In this document: positions 28,753 through 38,367 of the stretch, in pieces
Layout of the letters: every line of letters begins with the position of its first letter
Position numbering within the stretch: the first letter of the stretch is position 1
Source: Stenotrophomonas sp. VV52
GTDB lineage: Bacteria; Pseudomonadota; Gammaproteobacteria; Xanthomonadales; Xanthomonadaceae
DNA length: 64,000 nucleotides
Assembly: GCF_002893095.1 (NCBI RefSeq)
Contig: NZ_PKQQ01000007.1
Span: forward strand, 62,001-126,000
Direction: 5' to 3'
Program-made: the position numbers and the translations under genes
The notes under the pieces: model-generated
Database searches by the model: none
What the model saw: only the letters and a program-made list of their open reading frames with translations
What the model was told of the DNA's origin: nothing

Positions 28753-28876
28753 GACAGGCGCAACGCCTGTTGTGGATCTCTCCCATCCCCTGGAGCAGAT
28801 CTCGGAACGGGGGCTCCTCCCCAAGCGCCCGTTCCCCGGCCCCGCTGACCTCCCCCTGGTCGGCGGGGCTTTTTAT
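28753..28876 (+). ncRNA. sX13: sX13-like small regulatory RNA
   Basis: A gene-free stretch after polA folds into four hairpins: ACAGGCG/CGCCTGT (28754-28770), GATCT/AGATC (28775-28801), GGAACGGG/CCCGTTCC (28804-28835), and a terminator stem CCCCGCTGACC/GGTCGGCGGGG (28840-28868) followed by CTTTTTATTT. Three of the loops are C-rich (CATCCCC, CTCCTCCCC, TCCCCCT). Position downstream of polA, length near 120 nt and the C-rich loops match sX13 of Xanthomonas, an Hfq-independent sRNA that base-pairs with G-rich leaders and affects virulence genes. A TTTATA box at 28741-28746 is a plausible -10. The 5' end is inferred. Confidence 0.82.
28840..28876 (+). terminator. Rho-independent terminator of the sX13-like RNA
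   Basis: An 11-bp stem with one G-T pair closes the TCCCCCT loop and is followed by CTTTTTATTT. No protein gene ends just upstream, which supports a separate short transcript. Confidence 0.88.
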
Positions 28877-28936
28877 TTACGGCCCCCAGACAGCCCCGAC
28901 CGATATGCTCGCCGCATCATCCTTCGGACGTCCCGC

Positions 28937-29419
28937 ATGACCGACCTGTTCGACCTGGCCATGCCCTGGTGGGAATTCATCCTGCGCGCGGTAGTGGTGT
29001 ACGTGGTGGTGCTGGGCATGGTGCGGCTCTCGGGCAAGCGCGCGCTGGGCCAGATCACCCCGTTCGACGTGCTGCTGATCGTGTTGCTGGGCAACGCGGT
29101 GCAGAACGCGCTGCTGGGCCAGGACACCTCCCTGGGCGGCGGCCTGCTGCTGGCCGCCACGCTGATCCTGCTCAACTACGGCGTGGGCTGGCTGAGCACC
29201 CGCAGTCGGCGCGTGGAGCGGCTGGTGGAAGGCGAGCCGGTGCTGATCGCCCGCGACGGCAAGGTGCTGGAATCGGTACTGCGGCGCGAGCTCGTCACCC
29301 TGCAGGACCTGGACGCAGCGATGCGCCAGCAGGGCTGCACCCACATCGGCGAAGTCTCCATGGCGCTGCTGGAAATCAACGGCCACATCACCATCGTCCC
29401 GCGCGAAAAGTCGTCGTGA
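28937..29419 (+). CDS. DUF421 (YetF-like) membrane protein
   Basis: 160 residues. The N-terminal half has three membrane helices (about 10-30, 38-56 and 62-82), with the family segment MVRLSGKRALGQITPFD between the first two. The C-terminal half is the small soluble YetF-type domain (VEGEPVLIARDGKVLE...RRELVTLQDL). The role of the family is unknown. The ATG at 28937 lies 60 bp after the sRNA terminator; the frame extends back through the sRNA but has no better start. Confidence 0.9.
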   Translation: MTDLFDLAMPWWEFILRAVVVYVVVLGMVRLSGKRALGQITPFDVLLIVLLGNAVQNALLGQDTSLGGGLLLAATLILLNYGVGWLSTRSRRVERLVEGEPVLIARDGKVLESVLRRELVTLQDLDAAMRQQGCTHIGEVSMALLEINGHITIVPREKSS

Positions 29420-29422
29420 TCC

Positions 29423-29446
29423 GGTAGCGTCGGCCGCTGGCCGACC
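29423..29446 (+). repeat. single SMAG/REP unit
   Basis: GGTAG followed by the stem GTCGGCC/GGCCGAC with a GCT loop, starting 4 bp after the DUF421 stop codon. Confidence 0.7.
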
Positions 29447-29580
29447 CGGGCGGTCCCTCACCAGGCGATTTCCGCCAGCGACGACAGATCGAATCCTGAA
29501 AGCGCTCCTGCATTTCCCCTGCTGAAATCGGCCGCATCAGGGCCGCCGCCCGGGTGGCCCATGCAACGGAGATGCCTGCC

Positions 29581-30093
29581 ATGCCCCTCGACTCCCCCAC
29601 TGCTTCCACGCTGCGCCCCTGGGTCGCCGTCTACACCACACGCTCCACCGCGACCCGCTTCCGCGAAGAGCCGCCGCCCACCTACGACGAAGCCGTGCGC
29701 ATTCCGCCGATCCAGCACGCACCGCATCTGCTGCCGCCGTCGCGTGCGGTGCCGTTGCAGGTGGAAAACCGGGCGCGCAGCTGGCGGCCGTTCTCCGTGC
29801 CCCCGCACCCGCTCAAGCAGGAGCGGAAACTGCAGAAGCAGCTGGAGCGGCGCGAGCGCACGCAACGCAAGCTGGACGCCGCCCAGGAGCATCTGCACCG
29901 GATACTGCAGCGACACGCGGACTTTTCGGCGTCCGGCCGCGTCTACTGCGGCGGTGGTTTGTTCGACGACGAAGAATGCACCGCCATCACCCTGGCGCGG
30001 CACGCCGTGGAGCACTACGCGGAGAAAAAGATCGAACTGCAGGATGCCCACGCCGCGCAGCTGCGCCGACGGAACCAAACGCAGAGCGGCTGA
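29581..30093 (+). CDS. hypothetical protein with a PPxY motif and coiled-coil segment
   Basis: 170 residues, no signal peptide or membrane helix. The N-terminal third is proline-rich and holds REEPPPTYDEAV (about 28-39), a full PPxY motif. Residues about 78-112 are a charged, probably coiled-coil helix (QERKLQKQLERRERTQRKLD). The C-terminal part has paired Cys and acidic residues (VYCGGGLFDDEEC). The ATG at 29581 has a GGAG site 9 bp upstream; GTG 29554 and ATG 29572 are alternatives. It is convergent with hemF. I recognise no family. PPxY motifs bind WW domains in eukaryotes, but a link to a host is only a speculation. Confidence 0.6.
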   Translation: MPLDSPTASTLRPWVAVYTTRSTATRFREEPPPTYDEAVRIPPIQHAPHLLPPSRAVPLQVENRARSWRPFSVPPHPLKQERKLQKQLERRERTQRKLDAAQEHLHRILQRHADFSASGRVYCGGGLFDDEECTAITLARHAVEHYAEKKIELQDAHAAQLRRRNQTQSG

Positions 30094-30109
30094 TCTCCAG
30101 CGGCTGGCT

Positions 30110-31676
<1,567 letters not shown>

Positions 31677-31703
31677 CCGGTGTCCTGGCAGGTGGCGGTG
31701 GGG

Positions 31704-32123
31704 TCAGCCCGACGCAATGACGCGCGCGGCCGCCGGCAGGATATGGTCTTCGCTCAAGGGTGCCAAGCGGTGCCCGTGCGGGGGCCGCAGCGGCACCCAG
31801 GCCAGCTCGGCGATCTCGGCGCGGGCCCGTGGGGTGCCCGACACCCGGGCCCACCACACCTCGGCCTGCACCCGGCAGCCGGTCTCATGCACGGCCCAGT
31901 CGCTGAAGGTGCCCAGCGGCACCGCCGTGGCGGGATCCAGCTGCACGCCCAGTTCTTCGTCCAGCTCGCGCGCCAGCGCGGCCAGCGGCGCCTCGCCCGG
32001 CTCCGGCTTGCCGCCGGGCTGGATGAACACCGCCGAGCCGTGCTTGCGCACCACCAGCACCCGCTGCGCGGGGTCGGTGATGACCGCGGCGACGATCCGT
32101 ATCGTCACCGCGGCATGGCTCAC
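31704..32123 (-). CDS. NUDIX hydrolase
   Basis: A 139-residue single-domain NUDIX enzyme. The full Nudix box G-x5-E-x7-R-E-L-x-E-E-x-G-V is present in two pieces that read GKPEPGEAPLAALA then RELDEELGV (about 39-61), so metal-dependent hydrolysis of a nucleoside diphosphate derivative should be possible; the substrate is unknown. The GTG at 32123 overlaps the TGA of the S9 peptidase (GTGA), which supports that start and translational coupling. Confidence 0.9.
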   Translation of the reverse strand: MSHAAVTIRIVAAVITDPAQRVLVVRKHGSAVFIQPGGKPEPGEAPLAALARELDEELGVQLDPATAVPLGTFSDWAVHETGCRVQAEVWWARVSGTPRARAEIAELAWVPLRPPHGHRLAPLSEDHILPAAARVIASG

Positions 32124-34486
32124 TTCAGGGTCTCGTTGAACAGCTTGAGGATGCGCTTGTACTGGTCCAGCCAGGAGTCGGCACGGACATAGCCGTGGCG
32201 TTCCAGCGGGTAGGGCGCGATGCTCCAGTTGTCCTTGTGCAGCTCGATCAGCTTCTGGGTCAGGTTGACCGAGTCCTGGAAGAACACGTTGTCGTCCATC
32301 ATCCCGTGTGCGATCAGCAGGTGGTCCTGCAGGCCTTCGGCGTACTCGATCGGCGACGATTTACGGTACGCCTCCGGGTCGATGTCCGGGGTGTTGAGGA
32401 TGTTGGCGGTGTAGCCGTGGTTGTACTGGTGCCAGTCGACCACCGGGCGCAGCGCGGCGCCAGCCTTGAAGGTGCCCGGCGAACGGAACAGCGCCATGAA
32501 GGTCATGAAGCCGCCGTAGGAGCCGCCGTAGATGCCGGCGTGGTCGCGGTCGCCCTGCTGGGTCGCCACCAGCCACTCCAGGCCGTCCTTGTAGTCTTCC
32601 AGCTCCGGGTGGCCCATGTTGCGGTAGATCGCGGTGCGCCAGTCGCGGCCGTAGCCTTCGCTACCGCGGTAGTCCATGTCCAGCACCACGTAGCCCTGCT
32701 GCACCAGCAGGTTGTGGAACATCTGCTCACGGAAGTAGGCCGGGTAGCGCTGGTGCACGTTCTGCAGGTAGCCGGCGCCGTGCACGAACATGGCGATCGG
32801 GTACTTCTTGCCGGGTTCCAGCTTCTCCGGGCCGTAGTACTTGGCCCAGACCACGCCCGCGCCGTGCTTCGACGGCACCTGCACCAGCTTCGGCTGGATC
32901 CACTCGCGGGCCTTGAAGGCGGCCGTGCGGGTGTCGGTCAGCACCTTGGCCTGGCCACCGGCGCTGGGCACCACCGCCAGCTGTGCCGGCAGGTAGGCAC
33001 CGGAGTAGCGCACCAGCAGCTGCTGGCCGTCCGGCGACAGCGAGAAGTCTTCCACGCCGTTGAGCGAGGTCAGCTCACGCACCTGGCGCGAAGCGGTGTC
33101 CACCGCGCAGACTTCGTAGTCGCCCGGGGCCTGCTGGTTGCACAGCACGTAGAAGCCACGGCCATCAGCGCTGGGCACCGGCATCGAGGTTTCCCACTTG
33201 CCGCTGGTCAGCGCCTGCGGCTTGGCCGTGCCCTGCTGCGTGTACAGGTGCGAGTAGCCGGACTCTTCCGACAGCAGCCACAGCGTGCGGTTGTCGCTGG
33301 ACCAGCCGAAGTCGTTGAAGCCCCAGTTGATCCAGGCGTTGTCGGTCAGGCGGTGGCGGGTCTGCAGCCTGGCCTCGGCCGGGCTCACGCTGGCGATCCA
33401 GCGATCCTTGTTGTCGTTGGCGCGCAGCAGGATCGCAGCCTGCTGGCCGTCGTTGCTCCAGCGGATGCCAGGCGCGCCGGGGCCGCCCAGGACCTGCACC
33501 GGGCGGTTGCCCTTCAGTGCGTCCTTGCCGGCCGCCTTGCGCAGCGCCGCCAGCGGGTCGGTGCCGATGCCCGGCAGGCCGTCCAGCGACAGCGGCTTGA
33601 CCGTGCCGGTGACCGCGTCGACCAGCCACAGCGCGTTCGGTTCCGGGTCATTGCGGCCGACCCGGGTACGGGTGTCTTCGAATTCCTCGTAGCCCGACTC
33701 GGTCACGTACTTCGGCATCTTGCCGCCGCGGCCTTCGTCGAAGCCCTTCGGCTTGGTCACCACGATCAGGCTGCGGGTGTCCGGCGACAGCGCGCTGTCG
33801 ACGATCTCCACCTCGGCGCCGAGGTAGACCGGGCCCGGCGCGCGGGTGCTGTCGGCGCGGCGCCAGCTGGCTTCCTGCTCCTTCAACGCGTCACGCTGGG
33901 CGCGGTCGTTGCGCAGGGTGGCGAGGGTGCGCATCTGCTGGTCGCGCAGCACGTCGGGCTTGGGCGCGTCGTCCGGGTTCTTTTCGGCCTTCAGGCTGGC
34001 CACCTGCTGCACGCCGCCGGCGGCGGTCCAGTGGAACCAGTTCTGGCCGGTGCGCCAGATCACCCCGCCGTCGCGGGCAAAGCCCACCGCGCCGGCCTTC
34101 TCGGTGCTGCGGGTCAGCTGGGTCAGCGCGCCGCTGCGCAGGTCGCGCAGGAACACGTCGCCGTTGCGCACGAACGCGGCGCGCTGGCGGGTGCTGTCGT
34201 AGACCGGGTTCTCGACGTCCAGGCTGCCGCGCTGGTCATCGGCGACCTGGCTGGCCGCGCCGCCGTTGACCGGCTGGCGGAAGGTGTCGCGGACCGGGCT
34301 GCCGGTGCGCTTGAGCTGGTACTCGACCTGCTGGCTGTTCCAGGACCACCACGCGCTTTCGACCGGCGGACCGATCCAGTCCGGGTCGGCCATGGCCTGT
34401 TCAATGGTGATCGGCGTCGGTGCCGCATGGGCCGTACCGCCAAGGGCGGCAAGCAGCAGCAGGGACAAGGGCAGCGTTCTGGGCAT
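32120..34486 (-). CDS. secreted S9 family peptidase (prolyl oligopeptidase/DPP IV type)
   Basis: 788 residues with a signal peptide (MPRTLPLSLLLLAALGGTAHA). The middle is a beta-propeller with WD-like strands (SWSLSP-type repeats), and the C-terminal alpha/beta hydrolase carries the nucleophile elbow GGSYGGFMT and the closing His in ERHGY; LDMDYRGSEGYGRDW precedes it. Such enzymes clip di- or oligopeptides after proline or similar residues in the periplasm. The frame runs on to 34606, but the signal peptide fixes the start at 34486. A TACGCT box about 30 bp upstream is a possible -10. Confidence 0.93.
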   Translation of the reverse strand: MPRTLPLSLLLLAALGGTAHAAPTPITIEQAMADPDWIGPPVESAWWSWNSQQVEYQLKRTGSPVRDTFRQPVNGGAASQVADDQRGSLDVENPVYDSTRQRAAFVRNGDVFLRDLRSGALTQLTRSTEKAGAVGFARDGGVIWRTGQNWFHWTAAGGVQQVASLKAEKNPDDAPKPDVLRDQQMRTLATLRNDRAQRDALKEQEASWRRADSTRAPGPVYLGAEVEIVDSALSPDTRSLIVVTKPKGFDEGRGGKMPKYVTESGYEEFEDTRTRVGRNDPEPNALWLVDAVTGTVKPLSLDGLPGIGTDPLAALRKAAGKDALKGNRPVQVLGGPGAPGIRWSNDGQQAAILLRANDNKDRWIASVSPAEARLQTRHRLTDNAWINWGFNDFGWSSDNRTLWLLSEESGYSHLYTQQGTAKPQALTSGKWETSMPVPSADGRGFYVLCNQQAPGDYEVCAVDTASRQVRELTSLNGVEDFSLSPDGQQLLVRYSGAYLPAQLAVVPSAGGQAKVLTDTRTAAFKAREWIQPKLVQVPSKHGAGVVWAKYYGPEKLEPGKKYPIAMFVHGAGYLQNVHQRYPAYFREQMFHNLLVQQGYVVLDMDYRGSEGYGRDWRTAIYRNMGHPELEDYKDGLEWLVATQQGDRDHAGIYGGSYGGFMTFMALFRSPGTFKAGAALRPVVDWHQYNHGYTANILNTPDIDPEAYRKSSPIEYAEGLQDHLLIAHGMMDDNVFFQDSVNLTQKLIELHKDNWSIAPYPLERHGYVRADSWLDQYKRILKLFNETLK

Positions 34487-34571
34487 TGCGGGCAGCACCG
34501 TGAAGGAAAACCCGGCAAGCGTAGCAGCCGGACCCGCGCAGGGAGGGGGCCACAGGTAATGGAACCACCCC

Positions 34572-34596
34572 GGTAGAGCCACGCCCTGCGTGGCTG
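34572..34596 (+). repeat. single SMAG/REP unit
   Basis: Identical over 25 bp to the units at 22109-22133 and (inverted) 22153-22177. It lies between the divergent S9 peptidase and cytochrome bd genes. Confidence 0.85.
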
Positions 34597-34704
34597 CCCC
34601 GCCCACCCTGCGACAAAGTGAAGCAGCGCGTCACCCAGTCGCATGCCCTCTTCACGAAAACAGGCCCAGACTGGTGCGGATTCCAGAATGTGCGGAGGCG
34701 TCGC

Positions 34705-36102
34705 TTGGACGCGTTGTTGTTGTCCCGGATCCAGTTCGGGTTCGTCATCAGTTTCCATGTGCTGTTCCCCGCCTTCACCATCGGGACGGCGAGCTGGCTG
34801 GCGTTTGTCGAGGGCCAGTGGCTGCGTACGAAAAAGCCCATCTGGCGCGAGCTGTACTTCTTCTGGCAGAAGATCTTCGCGGTGTCCTTCGGCATGGGCG
34901 TGGTCAGCGGCATCGTCATGGCCTTCCAGTTCGGCACCAACTGGCCGCGCCTGAGCCAGGTGGCCGGCAGCGTGATCGGGCCGCTGCTCACCTACGAGGT
35001 GCTCACCGCGTTCTTCCTGGAAGCCAGCTTCCTGGGCGTGATGATGTTCGGCTGGGGCAAGGTCTCGCCGCGCCTGCACTTCTTCTCCACCTGCATGGTG
35101 GCGCTGGGCACGCTGGTCTCCACGTTCTGGATCCTGTCCTCCAACAGCTGGCTGCAGACCCCGGCCGGGCACGCCATCATCGACGGCATCGTGGTGCCGC
35201 AGGACTGGTGGCAGGTGGTGTTCAACCCCTCCTTCCCGTACCGGCTGGCGCACATGGCGCTGGGCTCGTTCATCACCACCTGTTTCGTGATCGGCGGCGT
35301 CGGCGCGTGGTACCTGCGCAAGGGAAAACACGTGGAAGCGGGGCGCACCATGCTGCTGGCGGCGGTTGCGTTCGCCGCGCTGACGGTGCCGGTGCAGATC
35401 TTCGTGGGCGACATGCACGGCCTGAACACGCTCAAGCACCAGCCGATGAAGATCGCGGCGGTGGAAGCGCACTGGCATGCGGAAGGCGAGGGCGAAGGCG
35501 TGCCGCTGGTGGTGTTCGCCGTGCCCAATGAGAAAGCCGAGCGCAACGACTTCGAGATCGCCATCCCACGCCTGGGCAGCCTGATCCTGACCCATTCGCT
35601 GGACGGCACCTTCGACCCGCTGACCGCGGTGCCGGCCAGCGAGCGTCCGCCCGTGGTGCCGGTGTTCTACGCCTTCCGGATCATGGTCGGGCTGGGCACT
35701 TTGATGCTGCTGTTGGCCTGGGCCTCGGCCTTCCAGTGGTGGCGCGGCCGCCTGCTGGAGTCGCGCTGGCTGGTGCGCGGCTGGAACTGGATGCTGCCCA
35801 GCGGTTTCATCGCGCTGGTCTCGGGCTGGTTCGTCACCGAAATGGGCCGCCAGCCGTGGGTGGTGTACGGCGTGCTGCGCACCGCCGACGCGGTGGGCCC
35901 GCAGAGCGCGTGGATGACCGCGCTGTCGCTGGGCGTATACATCGTCGGCTACGCGTTCGTGTTCGGCTGGGGCATCTGGTACCTGGTGAAGATCATCCGC
36001 ACCGGCCCGAAGCCGCACGATACGCAGCCCCCCATCGAGGACGGCAGCCATACCCCGGCCCGGCCGCTGTCCGGCGCCGATGAACCGCTGGAGGAGCGCT
36101 GA
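34705..36102 (+). CDS. cioA: cytochrome bd / cyanide-insensitive oxidase subunit I
   Basis: 465 residues with about nine membrane helices and the CydA family motif EMGRQPWVVYGVLRT near 376. The periplasmic Q-loop is short, as in the cyanide-insensitive CioA group rather than E. coli CydA (about 520 residues). Conserved haem-ligand regions include the early FHVLFPAFTIG. It oxidises quinol and reduces O2 in the inner membrane. The start is TTG at 34705, with GGAGG 6 bp before it, giving LDALLLSRIQFGF as in homologues; the frame is open up to 34618. It is followed by subunit II one base later. Confidence 0.92.
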   Translation: MDALLLSRIQFGFVISFHVLFPAFTIGTASWLAFVEGQWLRTKKPIWRELYFFWQKIFAVSFGMGVVSGIVMAFQFGTNWPRLSQVAGSVIGPLLTYEVLTAFFLEASFLGVMMFGWGKVSPRLHFFSTCMVALGTLVSTFWILSSNSWLQTPAGHAIIDGIVVPQDWWQVVFNPSFPYRLAHMALGSFITTCFVIGGVGAWYLRKGKHVEAGRTMLLAAVAFAALTVPVQIFVGDMHGLNTLKHQPMKIAAVEAHWHAEGEGEGVPLVVFAVPNEKAERNDFEIAIPRLGSLILTHSLDGTFDPLTAVPASERPPVVPVFYAFRIMVGLGTLMLLLAWASAFQWWRGRLLESRWLVRGWNWMLPSGFIALVSGWFVTEMGRQPWVVYGVLRTADAVGPQSAWMTALSLGVYIVGYAFVFGWGIWYLVKIIRTGPKPHDTQPPIEDGSHTPARPLSGADEPLEER

Positions 36103-36103
36103 C

Positions 36104-37117
36104 ATGGAGATGACGACCTGGCTGCCGGTGGCGTGGTTCGCGGTGATCGGCTTTGGCGTGCTGATGTACGTGGTGCTGGACGGCTTCGTGCTCGGCATCG
36201 GCATCCTCGCGCCGATGGCCGAGGATGAAGCACAGCTCGATGTGATGATGAACACCGCCGCGCCGATCTGGGACGGCAACGAGACCTGGTTGGTGCTGGG
36301 CGGGGCCGGGCTGATGGCGGCCTTCCCCAAGGCCTATGCGGCGCTGCTGTCGGCGCTGTACCTGCCGGTGCTGCTGCTGGTGGTGGCGCTGGTGTTCCGC
36401 GGCGTGGCGTTCGAGTTCCGCTTCAAGGCGCACCGCTCGCGCCGGCTGTGGAGCGTGGCGTTCGGGCTGGGTTCGCTGCTGGCCGCGTTCGCGCAGGGCG
36501 TGATCCTGGGCGCGCTGGTGCAGGGCCTGCAGGTGGTGGACGGCAACTACGTGGGCGGGCCGTTTGGCTGGTTCAGCCCGTTCTCGATGCTGACCGGGGC
36601 AGCGGTGGTGTTCGGTTACGCGCTGCTGGGCAGCACCTGGCTGATCCTGAAGACCGAAGGCCGCGAGCAGGCGGTGGCACGGACCCTGACCCGGCCGCTG
36701 GTGGTGGCGGTGATCGTGTTCATGGGCCTGGTCAGCGCCTGGCTGCCGTTCCTGGACTCGCGCCTGATGGCGCGTTGGTTCAGCGACGGCAACTTCTGGT
36801 GGTTGTCGCCGGTGCCGTTGCTGACGTTGGCGGTGGCAGTGGCGCTGTGGCGCAGCGCCATGCACCCGCGCCGCGACCTGCCGCCGTTCCTGCTGACCCT
36901 GGCGCTGTTCGTACTCGGCTTCATCGGGCTGGTGCTGGGCATGTGGCCGTACCTGCTGCCGCCGAGCATGACCTTGTGGGAGGCCGCCGCGCCGGCCTCG
37001 TCGATGGGCTTCAGCCTGGTCGGGCTGGTGGTGCTGCTGCCGGTGATCCTGGGGTACACCGCGTGGTCGTACCGGGTGTTCCGGGGCAAGGTGCGCGCGG
37101 ACGTTGGGTATCACTGA
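36104..37117 (+). CDS. cioB: cytochrome bd / cyanide-insensitive oxidase subunit II
   Basis: 337 residues, about eight membrane helices, with the CydB family stretches YVVLDGFVLGIGIL (about 25-38) and WDGNETWLVLGGAGLMAAFP (about 57-76). It partners subunit I. A GGAGGAG run precedes the ATG at 36104; an ATG two codons later is also possible. No small CydX-type gene follows: only SMAG repeats lie between the stop and xanB2. Confidence 0.93.
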   Translation: MEMTTWLPVAWFAVIGFGVLMYVVLDGFVLGIGILAPMAEDEAQLDVMMNTAAPIWDGNETWLVLGGAGLMAAFPKAYAALLSALYLPVLLLVVALVFRGVAFEFRFKAHRSRRLWSVAFGLGSLLAAFAQGVILGALVQGLQVVDGNYVGGPFGWFSPFSMLTGAAVVFGYALLGSTWLILKTEGREQAVARTLTRPLVVAVIVFMGLVSAWLPFLDSRLMARWFSDGNFWWLSPVPLLTLAVAVALWRSAMHPRRDLPPFLLTLALFVLGFIGLVLGMWPYLLPPSMTLWEAAAPASSMGFSLVGLVVLLPVILGYTAWSYRVFRGKVRADVGYH

Positions 37118-37132
37118 TCGCACGCCCTCCCT

Positions 37133-37247
37133 GGGCCGGCCAACGGCCGGCGCTACCGTCAGGTCGGTGGATCCCGGTAGCGCCGGCCGTTGGCCGGCCC
37201 AGGCGGTGCATGAGATCGCGACGTAGCGCCGGGCTGTGCCGGGCTGC
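37133..37247. repeat. three SMAG/REP units
   Basis: Units 37133-37157 and 37176-37200 form a perfect 25-bp inverted repeat with an 18-bp spacer (both end in GGTAGCGCCGGCC). A third, slightly different unit (GTAGCGCCGGG...) is at 37223-37247, just 1 bp before the stop of xanB2. They fill the gap between the convergent cioB and xanB2 genes. Confidence 0.88.
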
Positions 37248-37248
37248 G

Positions 37249-38271
37249 TTACCCGTGAAGACCTTCGATCTCCACCAGCAGCTCGGCCCGGCACACTTCG
37301 GCGTGCAGCACCACGAAGGCCGGTGAACCGGGAAGCGCGGCCATTCGCGCGGCGATCGCCGGCATGTCCCCGGCCCGGCGCACATAGACCTTCAACAGCG
37401 AGCCCACGCCCAGCTGCGCCGGCAATGCCGGTCGCTGCGCGCGCGCGGCATCCACCAGGCTCTGCAGGTTGGTCAGGGTCTCGGCCAGCTGTTCTTCCAC
37501 CGAGCCGGTGTGCTGTGAGACATGGCCGACAATCGCGGCCGTCCCTGACTGCAGCAGCGGCAGGCCGGTCGCCAGCGGCGGCAGCAGCGCACGCGAGAAG
37601 CTCGGCGACTGCGGCCCGTACTGGCGCGGGTAGCGGAACGCACTGACCTGGCGCGGGTTCTCCAGCGGCAGGCCCGGCTCACGCGCGGCCAGCCAATACA
37701 CCTGCAGCCGGCGCACGCCGTCGAAGCGGCCGATGCAGGTCGCCGCCGGCAGCGCGGCCTCGTCCAGCTCGCGCAGCCCACGCACGCGGCCCACGCAGAA
37801 GCGCCGATAGCGCTCCTGGTCACCTTCGCCTTCGGTCACCGCATCCAGGTAATTCCAGGTCCGCAGCAGGTGCGGGAAGCCGCAGGTGGACAGAAAACCA
37901 CTCAAGCGTGCATAGGCATCTGCCGCAGCCGACTCGATATCGCTGTCGACTTCATCAATCTCGATCGCACCGAACAGGAGCGTGTCGGTGGCCGACCAGC
38001 GCACCCCGTCGCGCACGCCATGCTGCACGGGGCCGGCGCCCTGCCAGACTTCGATCCGTGCCGGTCCCTGTTCGGCCAGCGGCACCTGCAGCCAGCGCGG
38101 GTCGTCGCAGGCCGCTTGGTCAGCGGAAAATCCGAACACGGCCAGGGTCCGCGGATCGGCCAGGAGGGCGTCGCGACGTTCGGCCGGGGCATAGAACGCG
38201 TGGAACAGCGCCGGGTCCGACGAGGAAGAAGGGACCTGCGCGGCCGTCGCGCTGTGGATCGTGCTACTCAT
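37249..38271 (-). CDS. xanB2: XanB2-type chorismatase (3-/4-hydroxybenzoate forming)
   Basis: 340 residues related to XanB2 of Xanthomonas and the FkbO/Hyg5 chorismatases. The body has FLSTCGFPHLLRTWNYLDAV (about 130-149) and a C-terminal YjgF/Rid-like half that ends LGVGSLLKVYVRRAGDMPA...ELLVEIEGLHG. XanB2 cleaves chorismate to 3- and 4-hydroxybenzoate plus pyruvate; 3-HBA feeds xanthomonadin and 4-HBA feeds ubiquinone. The gene diverges from the aryl-polyene operon across 96 bp, which supports the assignment and a shared control region. That a single enzyme makes both acids here is inferred from the Xanthomonas protein. Confidence 0.9.
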   Translation of the reverse strand: MSSTIHSATAAQVPSSSSDPALFHAFYAPAERRDALLADPRTLAVFGFSADQAACDDPRWLQVPLAEQGPARIEVWQGAGPVQHGVRDGVRWSATDTLLFGAIEIDEVDSDIESAAADAYARLSGFLSTCGFPHLLRTWNYLDAVTEGEGDQERYRRFCVGRVRGLRELDEAALPAATCIGRFDGVRRLQVYWLAAREPGLPLENPRQVSAFRYPRQYGPQSPSFSRALLPPLATGLPLLQSGTAAIVGHVSQHTGSVEEQLAETLTNLQSLVDAARAQRPALPAQLGVGSLLKVYVRRAGDMPAIAARMAALPGSPAFVVLHAEVCRAELLVEIEGLHG

Positions 38272-38367
38272 TTCAGATTGTGAAAGCTGCCAGTGCCAAG
38301 GGTGGCATGATAGCGTGCGCTCCTTTCGCGGCGTGTCCCGTCACGCTGGACAACCATGTTGGCGTGA
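38272..38367. promoter_or_regulatory. divergent promoter region of xanB2 and the aryl-polyene operon
   Basis: 96 bp between the two divergent starts. On the minus strand TATCAT (38308-38313) could be the xanB2 -10. A short dyad TCACGC/GCGTGA (38341-38367 region) lies at the operon side just before its ATG. No regulator gene is present nearby. Confidence 0.4.
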
